This document shows positions 1 to 5,379 of a DNA stretch of 5,519 bases, one piece after another (within the stretch, counting starts at the first letter, position 1; every line of letters begins with the position of its first letter). The stretch lies in the NCBI GenBank assembly GCA_024278345.1, contig JAJRTK010000334.1, positions 1 to 5,519 on the forward strand, read 5' to 3'. A program made the translations under genes and the position numbers. The notes beneath the pieces were generated by a model. It searched no databases. It was given only the letters and a program-made list of their open reading frames with translations, and had not been told where the DNA came from. The stretch comes from a bacterium (GTDB lineage: Bacteria > CSSED10-310 > JAJRTK01).

Positions 1-1
1 A

Positions 2-301
2 CAAATCGGCCCGGTGCGCCAACTCGTGCTCATGCGGATCGAGGGCGACAGCATGGAGCCGACCCTCCACGAGGACGACGTCGTCATGATCCACACGGGC
101 AAGCGCGAGCTCAGGCCCGGCAAGCTCTACGCCATCGGAATAGGGGAGAGGCTGCTGGTGAAAAGGTTGCACCCCGCCCTGGGCGGTGGTATCGAGATCA
201 TCAGCGACAACCAGCGCTACGGAAAGGAGGTCGTCCAGGAGGAGGAGCCAGGGTTCCGGATCGTGGGGCAGGCGGTATGGATGGCGAGGAAGTTGGACTG
301 A
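2..301 (+). CDS. LexA/CI-like S24 family repressor, C-terminal peptidase domain (5' truncated)
   Basis: This is the C-terminal autoproteolytic domain of a phage-type repressor. The frame is open to the window edge, so the GTG at 14 is internal and the N-terminal DNA-binding domain lies upstream. The visible peptide holds the S24 hallmarks. The motif GDSMEPTL carries the nucleophilic serine (codon 50-52). Next comes an acidic DDVVMI strand, and then LLVKRL with the general-base lysine (codon 161-163). SDNQRYG and IVGQAVWMARKLD follow as the closing strands. Family members repress phage or island genes and cleave themselves when RecA is activated by DNA damage, which induces the element. Both catalytic residues are present, so the domain looks active. 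Its targets are not visible. The next gene begins 18 bases downstream on the same strand. A HigA-like or ImmR-like regulator role is possible, but the serine/lysine pair favours a self-cleaving repressor. Confidence 0.9.
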   Translation, partial: QIGPVRQLVLMRIEGDSMEPTLHEDDVVMIHTGKRELRPGKLYAIGIGERLLVKRLHPALGGGIEIISDNQRYGKEVVQEEEPGFRIVGQAVWMARKLD

Positions 302-319
302 GCGACGAAGGAGGGGGAG

Positions 320-916
320 ATGAAGAAACCGGCAAGGCTTGCGATGGCTGTGATAGTTCTAATCGTCTTGAGCCACAGCCAGAGCCTCGGCGGTGACTAC
401 ACAAAAGACCCGCGCGGGTTTAGGGGGCACACTTGGGGAACGTCAGAGGAAGAGGTTATGGAAAATGAAGGTTGGGAACTTGTTGGAGCAAAGGATGGTA
501 GGGTTGCCTATAAGGGAGAGATAGCCGGCCTTCCGGTCTTGGCCACTTATGTTTTCGTCCAGGATAAACTTGTTAAAGGGATATACTTTTTTCTTCAGCA
601 ACATACTAACTTGAACTTATACCTAGATGATTTCTATCGCATACGAGACTTGTTGTTTGAGAAGTATGGCGCGTCTACTGGGACCCAGATGCTCTGGAAC
701 TGGGACCTGTACAAGAAAGATAAGGCCAAGTGGGGTTTTGCCATCTCTCGTGGTGATTTAGCTGTCGTCACAAGGTGGGGGTTTCTGGACACCGAGATCA
801 CATTGATGTTGCACGGAGACAACTTTGAGGTGCGTATGGATCTTGAATATGCAAGCAAGGGCTTTGCGCCACTTTTGGAGGACACCTCCAAGCAACAGTC
901 TCTAAAAAACCTTTGA
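320..916 (+). CDS. Exported protein of unknown function, 198 aa
   Basis: The start is well supported: AGGAGGGGG at 309-317 lies just before the ATG. The N-terminus is a signal peptide, with lysines at 2-3 and a hydrophobic core at about residues 7-18. Cleavage near residues 23-25 (SLGG) is my estimate. The mature part begins with FRGHTWGTSEEEV (34-46), a pattern I recognise from small secreted proteins of unknown function in Gram-negative bacteria. An aromatic-rich alpha/beta region follows (YVFVQDKLVKGIYFF at 77-91, FEKYGAS at 113-119). The mature part has no cysteine and no second membrane segment. It is probably periplasmic. The coding sequence is visibly AT-richer than the flanking repressor and the integrase, which suggests separate acquisition. 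It may be co-transcribed with the repressor gene, 18 bases upstream. No enzymatic motif is visible and I assign no function. Confidence 0.8.
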   Translation: MKKPARLAMAVIVLIVLSHSQSLGGDYTKDPRGFRGHTWGTSEEEVMENEGWELVGAKDGRVAYKGEIAGLPVLATYVFVQDKLVKGIYFFLQQHTNLNLYLDDFYRIRDLLFEKYGASTGTQMLWNWDLYKKDKAKWGFAISRGDLAVVTRWGFLDTEITLMLHGDNFEVRMDLEYASKGFAPLLEDTSKQQSLKNL

Positions 917-1028
917 TTTGTGACCCAAATACTTCAACCTGCGCGGGTTGCAAATGTTGCGGCGCGCGTTATTGCTTCTTCTATAGTTGTCTGTGCGGCA
1001 TCCTGATTAGCACAAAAGGAGGGGCAAC

Positions 1029-1433
1029 GTGAAAGCGATGGGCCAGATTATGTGCGTTATTTTCCTCTCGTTTTCTCTTCAAGCCTGTTCTGTCGTGATG
1101 GCGACAAAGCAGCCGTCCAAGAAGGATTTGAACGTCCTTGCTGTGGGCATGCCGCGCGCCGCCCTGATTGCTGAGTTTGGCCCTCCAGTTCACACGGAGG
1201 CCAAGGACGGCAAGAAGTATGACATATTTCGTTTCGTCCAGGGGTACAGCACCGGGGCAAAAGCTAGTAGGGCCCTTTTGCACGGCACAGCAGACGTTCT
1301 GACTCTTGGCCTCTGGGAGGTCATCGGAACCCCCACGGAGGCGATTTTCGACGGCCGGGAGGTTGCGTACGAAGTGACCTATGACGAGAACGACCGGGTC
1401 GCCACCGTCACCCCGCTGAAAACGACCGAGTGA
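1029..1433 (+). CDS. Small outer-membrane-type lipoprotein with BamE/SmpA-like motif, 134 aa
   Basis: The GTG start at 1029 follows AGGAGGGG (1017-1024) at good spacing. The in-frame ATG at 1038 is a weaker alternative. Residues 1-20 form a lipoprotein signal peptide ending in the lipobox LQAC, with Cys20 as the lipidated residue. Ser21 at +2 is not the inner-membrane retention Asp, so outer-membrane sorting is expected if the host is Gram-negative. GMPRAALIAEFGPP (40-53) resembles the motif of the BamE/SmpA/OmlA fold. A conserved-looking stretch follows, with RALLHGTADVLTLG (81-94) and WEVIGTPTEA (96-105), which I recall from uncharacterised proteobacterial lipoproteins. The C-terminus (EVTYDENDRVATV) is a typical beta-hairpin end of such domains. 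It is too divergent to call BamE itself. As cargo it might alter the cell surface, but that is speculation. Confidence 0.82.
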   Translation: MKAMGQIMCVIFLSFSLQACSVVMATKQPSKKDLNVLAVGMPRAALIAEFGPPVHTEAKDGKKYDIFRFVQGYSTGAKASRALLHGTADVLTLGLWEVIGTPTEAIFDGREVAYEVTYDENDRVATVTPLKTTE

Positions 1434-1479
1434 TTTGCATCACTCGAGCCCAGGCCGCCAAGCGGGGCGTCTGGTCGCT

Positions 1480-1507
1480 CCCCGGACCGAGGCCGTCGGG
1501 GTGCTTT
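1480..1507 (+). terminator. Weak hairpin after the lipoprotein gene, possible terminator
   Basis: CCCCG (1480-1484) plus AC (1486-1487) can pair with GTCGGGG (1495-1501), giving 7 pairs with one bulged G and a 7-nt loop, followed by TGCTTT. The T-tract is short and interrupted, so intrinsic termination is doubtful. It lies between the lipoprotein stop and the TcmP start, where an operon boundary would be reasonable. Confidence 0.25.
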
Positions 1508-1540
1508 AGGCGGGCCACTGGGCGGTGACCGGAAGAATAG

Positions 1541-1547
1541 GGAGGGG
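1541..1547 (+). promoter_or_regulatory. Ribosome binding site that fixes the TcmP start
   Basis: GGAGGGG ends 4 bases before the ATG at 1552 (GGAGG core to ATG: 6 bases). The in-frame GTG at 1525 has only GGCG-type sequence upstream, so the ATG is the better start. Confidence 0.7.
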
Positions 1548-1551
1548 AATA

Positions 1552-2388
1552 ATGTCGGCGTGGGTGGTGGAGGATGTCGGGCCCTGGTCGGAGATCAAAC
1601 TAGAGATCATCCGGGACTATGCAGCGGCGTATTCCAGGATTCTCTCTGCGCAGGGGATTTTCGAGCACATTTACATCGACGGCTTCTGCGGGGCGGGGGT
1701 GCACATTTCTCGGGCCACGGGGGGGTACATTCCTGGAAGTCCTCTCAACGCGTTGAACGTCAAGCCGCCGTTCCGAGAGTATCACTTGATCGATATCGAG
1801 GGGGACAAGCTGGATACCTTGGGGCTCCTGGTCGGCGACCGACCCAATGTGTACCTCTATAAGGCCAACTGCAACCGGGTTCTTTTAGAGCGTATACTGC
1901 CTACGGTCATATACGAGCAGTACCGACGCGCGCTATGTCTCCTCGACCCCTACGGCCTTCATTTGGACTGGCGGGTGATCGAGCTGGCTGGTAGACTCCG
2001 AACTGTGGAGATCTTCCTGAACTTCCCCATCATGCACATGAACCGGGGAGTGCTCCGGCGCAATCCAGAAAAGGCCGTGCCTTCAGACGTGGAGCGCATG
2101 ACGACTTTTTGGGGCGACGGCTCCTGGCGACAGATAGCCTACTCGAAGGTGCCAGGCCTGTTTTACGAAGAAGAGTACAAGAAAAACAACAGGGCCATAG
2201 TAGACGCATTTGTAAAACGCTTGAAGTTGTCAGCTGGGTTCCAGTACGTTGCTAAACCTTTTCCGATGAGAAACTCGAAAGGAGCAGTCGTCTATTATCT
2301 GCTTTTTGCGGCGCAGCGCCCGGTGGCCGCAAATATCGTAAAAGATATCTTCATGAAGTACCGCTTCTGGAGGCCCGCCCGGAGTTGA
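1552..2388 (+). CDS. tcmP: Three-Cys-motif partner protein TcmP (methyltransferase-like)
   Basis: The 278-aa product matches the TcmP family, which is named for recurring beside a three-Cys-motif protein, as it does here: the next gene starts 10 bases after this stop. The sequence shows class I methyltransferase-like landmarks. DGFCGAG (43-49) sits where the SAM-binding glycine loop would be. LIDIE (79-83) has acidic residues at the end of strand 2. YKANCN is at 103-108. LLDPYG (130-135) resembles the DPPY-type catalytic motif, followed by FLNFPIMHMNR (155-165). The C-terminal block YYLLFAAQRPVAANIVKDIF (248-267) is typical of the family. I therefore infer a SAM-dependent enzyme, perhaps acting on nucleic acid; the substrate is unknown. 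Length is normal and the frame intact. An upstream in-frame GTG at 1525 would add nine residues but lacks a good ribosome site. Confidence 0.88.
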   Translation: MSAWVVEDVGPWSEIKLEIIRDYAAAYSRILSAQGIFEHIYIDGFCGAGVHISRATGGYIPGSPLNALNVKPPFREYHLIDIEGDKLDTLGLLVGDRPNVYLYKANCNRVLLERILPTVIYEQYRRALCLLDPYGLHLDWRVIELAGRLRTVEIFLNFPIMHMNRGVLRRNPEKAVPSDVERMTTFWGDGSWRQIAYSKVPGLFYEEEYKKNNRAIVDAFVKRLKLSAGFQYVAKPFPMRNSKGAVVYYLLFAAQRPVAANIVKDIFMKYRFWRPARS

Positions 2389-2398
2389 AGAGGATATT

Positions 2399-3139
2399 AT
2401 GGCAACCGGAACCACGATTGAATGGACAGACACGACGTGGAATCCTGTGACGGGTTGCAGCAAAATCAGCCCTGGCTGTAAGAATTGTTACGCCGAACGG
2501 ATGGCAAGGCGGCTCCAAGCCATGGGGCAGAGAAACTACCGTAACGGCTTCCGCGTCACCATGCACGAGCACATGCTGCAGGCCCCGAAGCGCTGGAAGC
2601 GTCCCCGGAACATCTTCGTCAATTCCATGAGCGACCTGTTCCACCCGGAGGTGCCTTTCGATTTCATCCGAAAGGTCTTCGGGGTCATGGGTGAGACCCC
2701 CTGGCATCAGTTCCAGATCCTGACCAAGCGGTCCGAGCGGCTTGTCGAGTTCGCCCCGGAACTTCCGTGGCACCCCAATATCTGGATGGGCGTCAGCGTC
2801 GAGAACGAGATTTACGCCTACCGGATCGACCACCTGCGCACCGTGTCGGCGGCGGTGCGGTTTATCTCGTTCGAACCCCTTGTTGGCCGGGTTCGCTCCT
2901 TGAATCTGACGAACATCGATTGGGTGATCGTGGGAGGCGAATCCGGCCCGGGGGCTCGCGCGATGCGTAGGGAGTGGGTTGTCGAAATCCGCGACAAAGC
3001 CCTCGCAGCCAGCGTGCCGTTCTTCTTCAAGCAGTGGGGCGGGACCCGGAAAAAGAAAGCGGGGCGCCTGCTGGACGGGACGATTTGGAACTTCCTCCCT
3101 GGGGCTCGCCACGGCGTTGTCGCCCCCGTGCCAGCTTAA
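2399..3139 (+). CDS. Three-Cys-motif protein, phage Gp37/Gp68 (DUF5131) family
   Basis: The 246-aa product belongs to the phage Gp37/Gp68 family (DUF5131). It opens with IEWTDTTWNP and the three-cysteine motif Cys20-x6-Cys27-x2-Cys30-Tyr, the only cysteines in the protein. This recalls the iron-sulfur cluster ligands of radical SAM enzymes, though the spacing differs from CxxxCxxC. Further family blocks are FVNSMSDLFH (73-82), ILTKR (107-111), IWMGVSVEN (128-136), FISFEPLVG (156-163), VIVGGESGPGARAM (176-189) and FFFKQWGG (208-215). Their order suggests a beta/alpha barrel. The ATG lies 4 bases after GAAGAGGA, which overlaps the TcmP stop, so the two genes are probably translationally coupled and act together. 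A metal- or cluster-dependent nucleic-acid modification role is plausible, but I know of no settled function. Length and motifs are complete. Confidence 0.9.
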   Translation: MATGTTIEWTDTTWNPVTGCSKISPGCKNCYAERMARRLQAMGQRNYRNGFRVTMHEHMLQAPKRWKRPRNIFVNSMSDLFHPEVPFDFIRKVFGVMGETPWHQFQILTKRSERLVEFAPELPWHPNIWMGVSVENEIYAYRIDHLRTVSAAVRFISFEPLVGRVRSLNLTNIDWVIVGGESGPGARAMRREWVVEIRDKALAASVPFFFKQWGGTRKKKAGRLLDGTIWNFLPGARHGVVAPVPA

Positions 3140-3158
3140 CGCCTTGGCCCCCTAGTCT

Positions 3159-3184
3159 CTCCGCGATTCGAGGCTGTCGCGGGG
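3159..3184 (+). other. GC-rich hairpin after the three-Cys gene
   Basis: CTCCGCGA (3159-3166) pairs with TCGCGGGG (3177-3184) across a 10-nt loop, with one G-T wobble. No T-run follows, so it is not a convincing intrinsic terminator. It may stabilise the 3' end of the tcmP/three-Cys transcript. Confidence 0.35.
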
Positions 3185-3206
3185 GTGGCGAAGGGGGATG
3201 GTCGAG

Positions 3207-3228
3207 TGATCACGCGAAAAAATCTTTA
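3207..3228 (+). promoter_or_regulatory. Palindrome GTGATCAC and A/T-rich upstream element
   Basis: A perfect 8-base palindrome (3207-3214) is followed by AAAAAATCTTTA (3217-3228), just upstream of the -35 box at 3237. The A/T tract is placed like an UP element. The palindrome could be an operator half, but it is short and may be chance. Confidence 0.25.
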
Positions 3229-3236
3229 CCGATGTC

Positions 3237-3265
3237 TTGACAGGGGACACGTTGGTGCCGATACT
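3237..3265 (+). promoter_or_regulatory. Sigma70-type promoter upstream of the NYN gene leader
   Basis: A perfect -35 box TTGACA (3237-3242) is separated by 17 bases from GATACT (3260-3265), which matches the -10 consensus at 4 of 6 positions. Transcription would begin near 3272. It is the best promoter I find in the window. It drives a short leader that meets a terminator before the NYN start codon. Confidence 0.55.
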
Positions 3266-3271
3266 GGTAGT

Positions 3272-3347
3272 GGTAGTAGAGAAATTGCGCCCCGCCCGAC
3301 TTGCTTGCGTTCGACCAAACCGCAGGCCTTGGGCGGGGTTATTTTTT
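3272..3347 (+). ncRNA. Putative ~76-nt leader or small RNA before the NYN gene
   Basis: The segment is bounded by the promoter at 3237-3265 and the intrinsic terminator ending at 3347. It begins with short direct repeats (GGTAGTGGTAGTAG, 3266-3279, partly before the expected start). It then folds into a two-tier hairpin: outer stem 3290-3297/3331-3338 and inner stem 3304-3309/3321-3326. The 11-nt apical loop (3310-3320) contains CCAAAC. Together with C3321, CCAAACC is exactly complementary to GGTTTGG at 3354-3360, which overlaps the NYN ribosome site. It could be a stand-alone small RNA, or a cis leader that attenuates the downstream gene. I see no coding potential or resemblance to a known RNA family. 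The boundaries are inferred. Confidence 0.4.
3290..3347 (+). terminator. Intrinsic terminator/attenuator just before the NYN ribosome site
   Basis: CCCCGCCC (3290-3297) and GGGCGGGG (3331-3338) are perfect inverted repeats. TTATTTTTT follows immediately (3339-3347). The 33-nt interior holds a second stem (CTTGCG with CGCAGG, one G-T wobble). The stem-plus-T-tract layout is that of a Rho-independent terminator. Because it lies between a promoter and the NYN ribosome site at 3351, it either ends a small RNA or limits read-through into the NYN gene. Confidence 0.65.
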
Positions 3348-3350
3348 GTC

Positions 3351-3355
3351 GGAGG
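3351..3355 (+). promoter_or_regulatory. Ribosome binding site that fixes the NYN start
   Basis: GGAGG lies 6 bases before the GTG at 3362. It overlaps GGTTTGG (3354-3360), the sequence complementary to the hairpin loop upstream, so access to this site may be controlled by RNA pairing. Confidence 0.6.
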
Positions 3356-3361
3356 TTTGGG

Positions 3362-3985
3362 GTGCCCAGAGAGCCCAGCGTGAAGCGCACTGCGGTTTTT
3401 GTGGATGGACAAAACCTCTTTCATGCAGCCAAAGAGGCTTTTGGGTGCCATTACCCTAATTATAATATCTACGCGCTGGCGTCAAAAGTATGCGGACTGC
3501 AAGGTTGGTGCTTGCAGCAAATACGCTTTTACACAGGTGTACCAGTCGCCGCCGTTGATCCTGTGTGGCATGGGTTCTGGACAAATAAGCTCGCCGCCAT
3601 GGGGCGCAAGGGGATTCATGTTTTTAGGCGGCCTCTAAAGTACCGAAATAGGTGCCAAAAGTGCCCACACGGCCATGCTGTCACGTCTATGGTTGGCAAA
3701 GAGAAAGGGATAGATGTCCGAATTGCCATTGATGTGATTCGCTTGGCGCATCGAAGAGAATATGATGTTGCGCTAGTATTCAGCCAAGATCAAGATCTCT
3801 CTGAAGTTGCCAATGAAATTCGAGAGATTGCCAGAGAACAGAATCGGTGGATCAAGATCGCTTCGGCATTTCCTTGCAGTGAGACCACAAGGAACAAAAG
3901 GGGGATTAACTCCACCGACTGGATCCGTATCGACAGGGCCACCTACGACGCGTGCATCGATCCGAAGGATTACAGGCCTCAGTAG
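3362..3985 (+). CDS. NYN-domain (PIN-like, LabA/DUF88-type) putative ribonuclease
   Basis: I choose GTG 3362 (207 aa) because GGAGG sits 6 bases upstream and the conserved domain begins at once. The longer frame from 3185 would translate the promoter and terminator hairpin. A second GTG at 3380 is possible. NYN domains are PIN-like metal-dependent nucleases, usually acting on RNA. Visible acidic motifs are FVDGQNLF (Asp15, Asn18), GIDVRIAIDV (Asp118, Asp124) and VFSQDQDLSEV (Asp143, Asp145), which match the expected active-site positions. GINSTDWIRIDRATYDACID (181-200) is a C-terminal block I associate with this NYN subfamily. An insertion CQKCPHGH (98-105) could bind zinc. Composition is AT-richer than the integrase. 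The gene converges on int with 31 bases between them. The biological target is unknown; a role in phage defence or RNA turnover is inference from context. Confidence 0.88.
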   Translation: MPREPSVKRTAVFVDGQNLFHAAKEAFGCHYPNYNIYALASKVCGLQGWCLQQIRFYTGVPVAAVDPVWHGFWTNKLAAMGRKGIHVFRRPLKYRNRCQKCPHGHAVTSMVGKEKGIDVRIAIDVIRLAHRREYDVALVFSQDQDLSEVANEIREIAREQNRWIKIASAFPCSETTRNKRGINSTDWIRIDRATYDACIDPKDYRPQ

Positions 3986-4016
3986 TTCTGACTCCATTTT
4001 CGCCGCACCGATCCCT

Positions 4017-5201
4017 TCACGCGACAATTTCCTTTAGCCTCCGCTCCCACGCCAGGAGCGCCTCGCGCTTCTCCCGGTCGTAGCTGTGCCGGTCGTACAC
4101 GGCCGTCACCGTGGGGTCGGTGTGGTTGAGCACCTGGCGGATCACGAGCCGCGGCACCCCCAACGAGGCCATTCCCGAAGCCGCGGTCCGGCGCAGGTCG
4201 TGGGGGGTGAAGCGCTCCACCCCGGTGAGGCGCCGGTACTGCTGAATCGCGTGCCCGAGATCCGTGGGCGTGATCGGCGTTGCGCGCCGGGGGAATACCC
4301 ACTCTCCCCTCGGCTCCCCCAGGAGATCCAGCGCCAGGGGCGTCACTGGAACCCGGTGAGCCTTCCGGTTCTTGGTGCGCTCCCCCGGGATGGTCCACCA
4401 CTCGCCCTCGATTTCGGCCCATGGAAGCGCGGCCACCTCCCCGGGCCGCTGGGCCGTGAGGAGGAGAAACCGCAAAGCCCGGCGCGTGGAATCGGTCGCC
4501 CGGAACTCGGTCCCCGTTTCCAAGCCCGAGAACCCCTCCAGCCCCCACCAGAATGCCCGGATCTCGGCTGGCGCAAGTACCCGCTCCTTGGCCCGCTCCT
4601 CTCCGGGGGCCCGCACCTGCCATGCCGGCGACACCTCCAGAATGTCCTGCTCGACGGCCCAGTTGAACATCTTCCGGATCAGGGCCAGGAGCCGGTTTGC
4701 CGCGTACGGGCCCCGGCGCATCACACGGTCCAGGAGCGCCCGCACGTCCCGCCGGGTGATCTCCCGAGCCTTCCGCTTCCCCCACGCCGGGACCACGTCC
4801 TTGTAGAGCCGCCGACGGTCTTCCTCCCAAGATCGCTTCCTGGGTTTCGCCCACCGCTCCAGGTACTCCTCCACGAGCCACGCCACCGTAGGCTCCCGCT
4901 CTCGCGCCTCCCGGGCCAGGCGCCGGGCTCTCTCCCGGACTGCCCGCCCCTCTCGCGGACTCCTGCCGTCCTGGAGGACCTGCTTCGCCTCCAGCAGCGC
5001 CTCCCTGGCCCGGGCGAGCCCCATGGCCGGATACTCACCGAGCACCACCCTTTCCTTCCGCCCGAGGTAGTGGTACGTATACACCCACGCCTTCCGGCCG
5101 GACGGGTACACCCACATCCCGAGCCCCCCGGGCTCCCGAACCTCGTAGCGCCGGTCCCGGGGCCTCAACTGCCGAATCGCCGTGTAGGTGAAGGCCTTCA
5201 T
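4017..5201 (-). CDS. int: P4-type tyrosine site-specific integrase
   Basis: The 394-aa product is a full-length tyrosine recombinase that would catalyse integration and excision of the element. The N-terminal ~90 residues resemble the DUF4102 arm-binding domain (GGLGMWVYPSGRKAWVYTY, then LGEYPAMGLARARE). A SAM-like core-binding domain follows at about 103-195 (TVAWLVEEYLERW). The catalytic domain has all expected residues: Arg252 in TAQRPGE, Lys277 in RTKNRKAH, His334 and Arg337 in HDLRRT, His360 in LNHTD, and the nucleophile Tyr369 in AVYDRH. The ATG at 5201 has AAGGGA upstream on its strand. The gene points away from the tRNA scar at 5380-5434, with about 180 bases of att DNA between them, which is normal for P4-like integrases. 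It is visibly more GC-rich than the NYN and 320-916 genes. It appears intact. Confidence 0.95.
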   Translation of the reverse strand: MKAFTYTAIRQLRPRDRRYEVREPGGLGMWVYPSGRKAWVYTYHYLGRKERVVLGEYPAMGLARAREALLEAKQVLQDGRSPREGRAVRERARRLAREAREREPTVAWLVEEYLERWAKPRKRSWEEDRRRLYKDVVPAWGKRKAREITRRDVRALLDRVMRRGPYAANRLLALIRKMFNWAVEQDILEVSPAWQVRAPGEERAKERVLAPAEIRAFWWGLEGFSGLETGTEFRATDSTRRALRFLLLTAQRPGEVAALPWAEIEGEWWTIPGERTKNRKAHRVPVTPLALDLLGEPRGEWVFPRRATPITPTDLGHAIQQYRRLTGVERFTPHDLRRTAASGMASLGVPRLVIRQVLNHTDPTVTAVYDRHSYDREKREALLAWERRLKEIVA

Positions 5202-5215
5202 GCGGTGAGTCCCTT

Positions 5216-5245
5216 GTGTCGCCGAAGTGTCCGCTCAAGTGTCCG
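5216..5245 (+). repeat. Tandem GTGTC repeats, candidate integrase arm-type sites
   Basis: GTGTC occurs at 5216-5220, 5227-5231 and 5239-5243, spaced 11 and 12 bases, about one helical turn. The last two form the exact 9-base direct repeat AAGTGTCCG (5225-5233 and 5237-5245). They lie just upstream of the int start, inside the predicted int leader. Phased short repeats next to att sites are typical binding sites for the integrase N-terminal domain or an excisionase. The assignment is by position and pattern only. Confidence 0.5.
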
Positions 5246-5290
5246 GTTTTGCCGCGCTGGAGGGCATTCTGGAGCGACAGACGGCAACGC

Positions 5291-5320
5291 ATAATATCCC
5301 GTGAAGGCCTGGAACTACAA
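5291..5320 (-). promoter_or_regulatory. Possible int promoter
   Basis: On the minus strand, TATTAT (5291-5296) is a good -10 box. TTGTAG (5315-5320) is a weak -35 box, 18 bases upstream. Transcription would start near 5284 and cross the GTGTC repeats, so integrase bound there could repress its own synthesis. Confidence 0.3.
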
Positions 5321-5328
5321 GGGGAAAT

Positions 5329-5355
5329 CGGACACACAGCGCTTCGTTGCGACAC
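5329..5355 (-). repeat. Inverted copies of the GTGTC repeat near the attachment site
   Basis: CGGACAC (5329-5335) is the reverse complement of the GTGTCCG in the direct repeats at 5227-5233 and 5239-5245. GCGACAC (5349-5355) is the reverse complement of GTGTCGC at 5216-5222. The two are 20 bases apart and face the first group. The second lies inside an imperfect palindrome, GTTGC (5346-5350) with GCAAC (5359-5363). They are candidate binding sites on the att side of the int leader. Confidence 0.4.
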
Positions 5356-5379
5356 CCCGCAACAACCCCCTCGACGTCA

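Noticed and set aside
936-951. Hairpin CAACC-TGCGCG-GGTTG after the exported protein gene as a terminator
   Set aside because: The stem is only 5 pairs and is followed by CAAATG, with no T-run.
957-987. Promoter TTGCGG to TATAGT before the lipoprotein gene
   Set aside because: The -35 match is poor and the spacing is 19 bases, so it is not distinguishable from chance.
2351-3112. 253-codon minus-strand frame
   Set aside because: It is antisense to the three-Cys gene, whose family motifs are clear on the plus strand.
3266-3279. GGTAGT repeats as the tandem repeats of a type III antitoxin RNA
   Set aside because: They are only about two 6-base copies around the expected transcript start. Known ToxI-type repeats are much longer units.
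3979-4881. 300-codon minus-strand frame overlapping int
   Set aside because: It is an out-of-frame shadow of int with Gly/Ala/Arg-rich low-complexity sequence and no motifs.
4086-5294. 402-codon open frame on the plus strand
   Set aside because: It is antisense to the integrase. It is rich in Pro, Arg and His from GC-rich codons and has no domain. The minus-strand frame holds a complete catalytic set.
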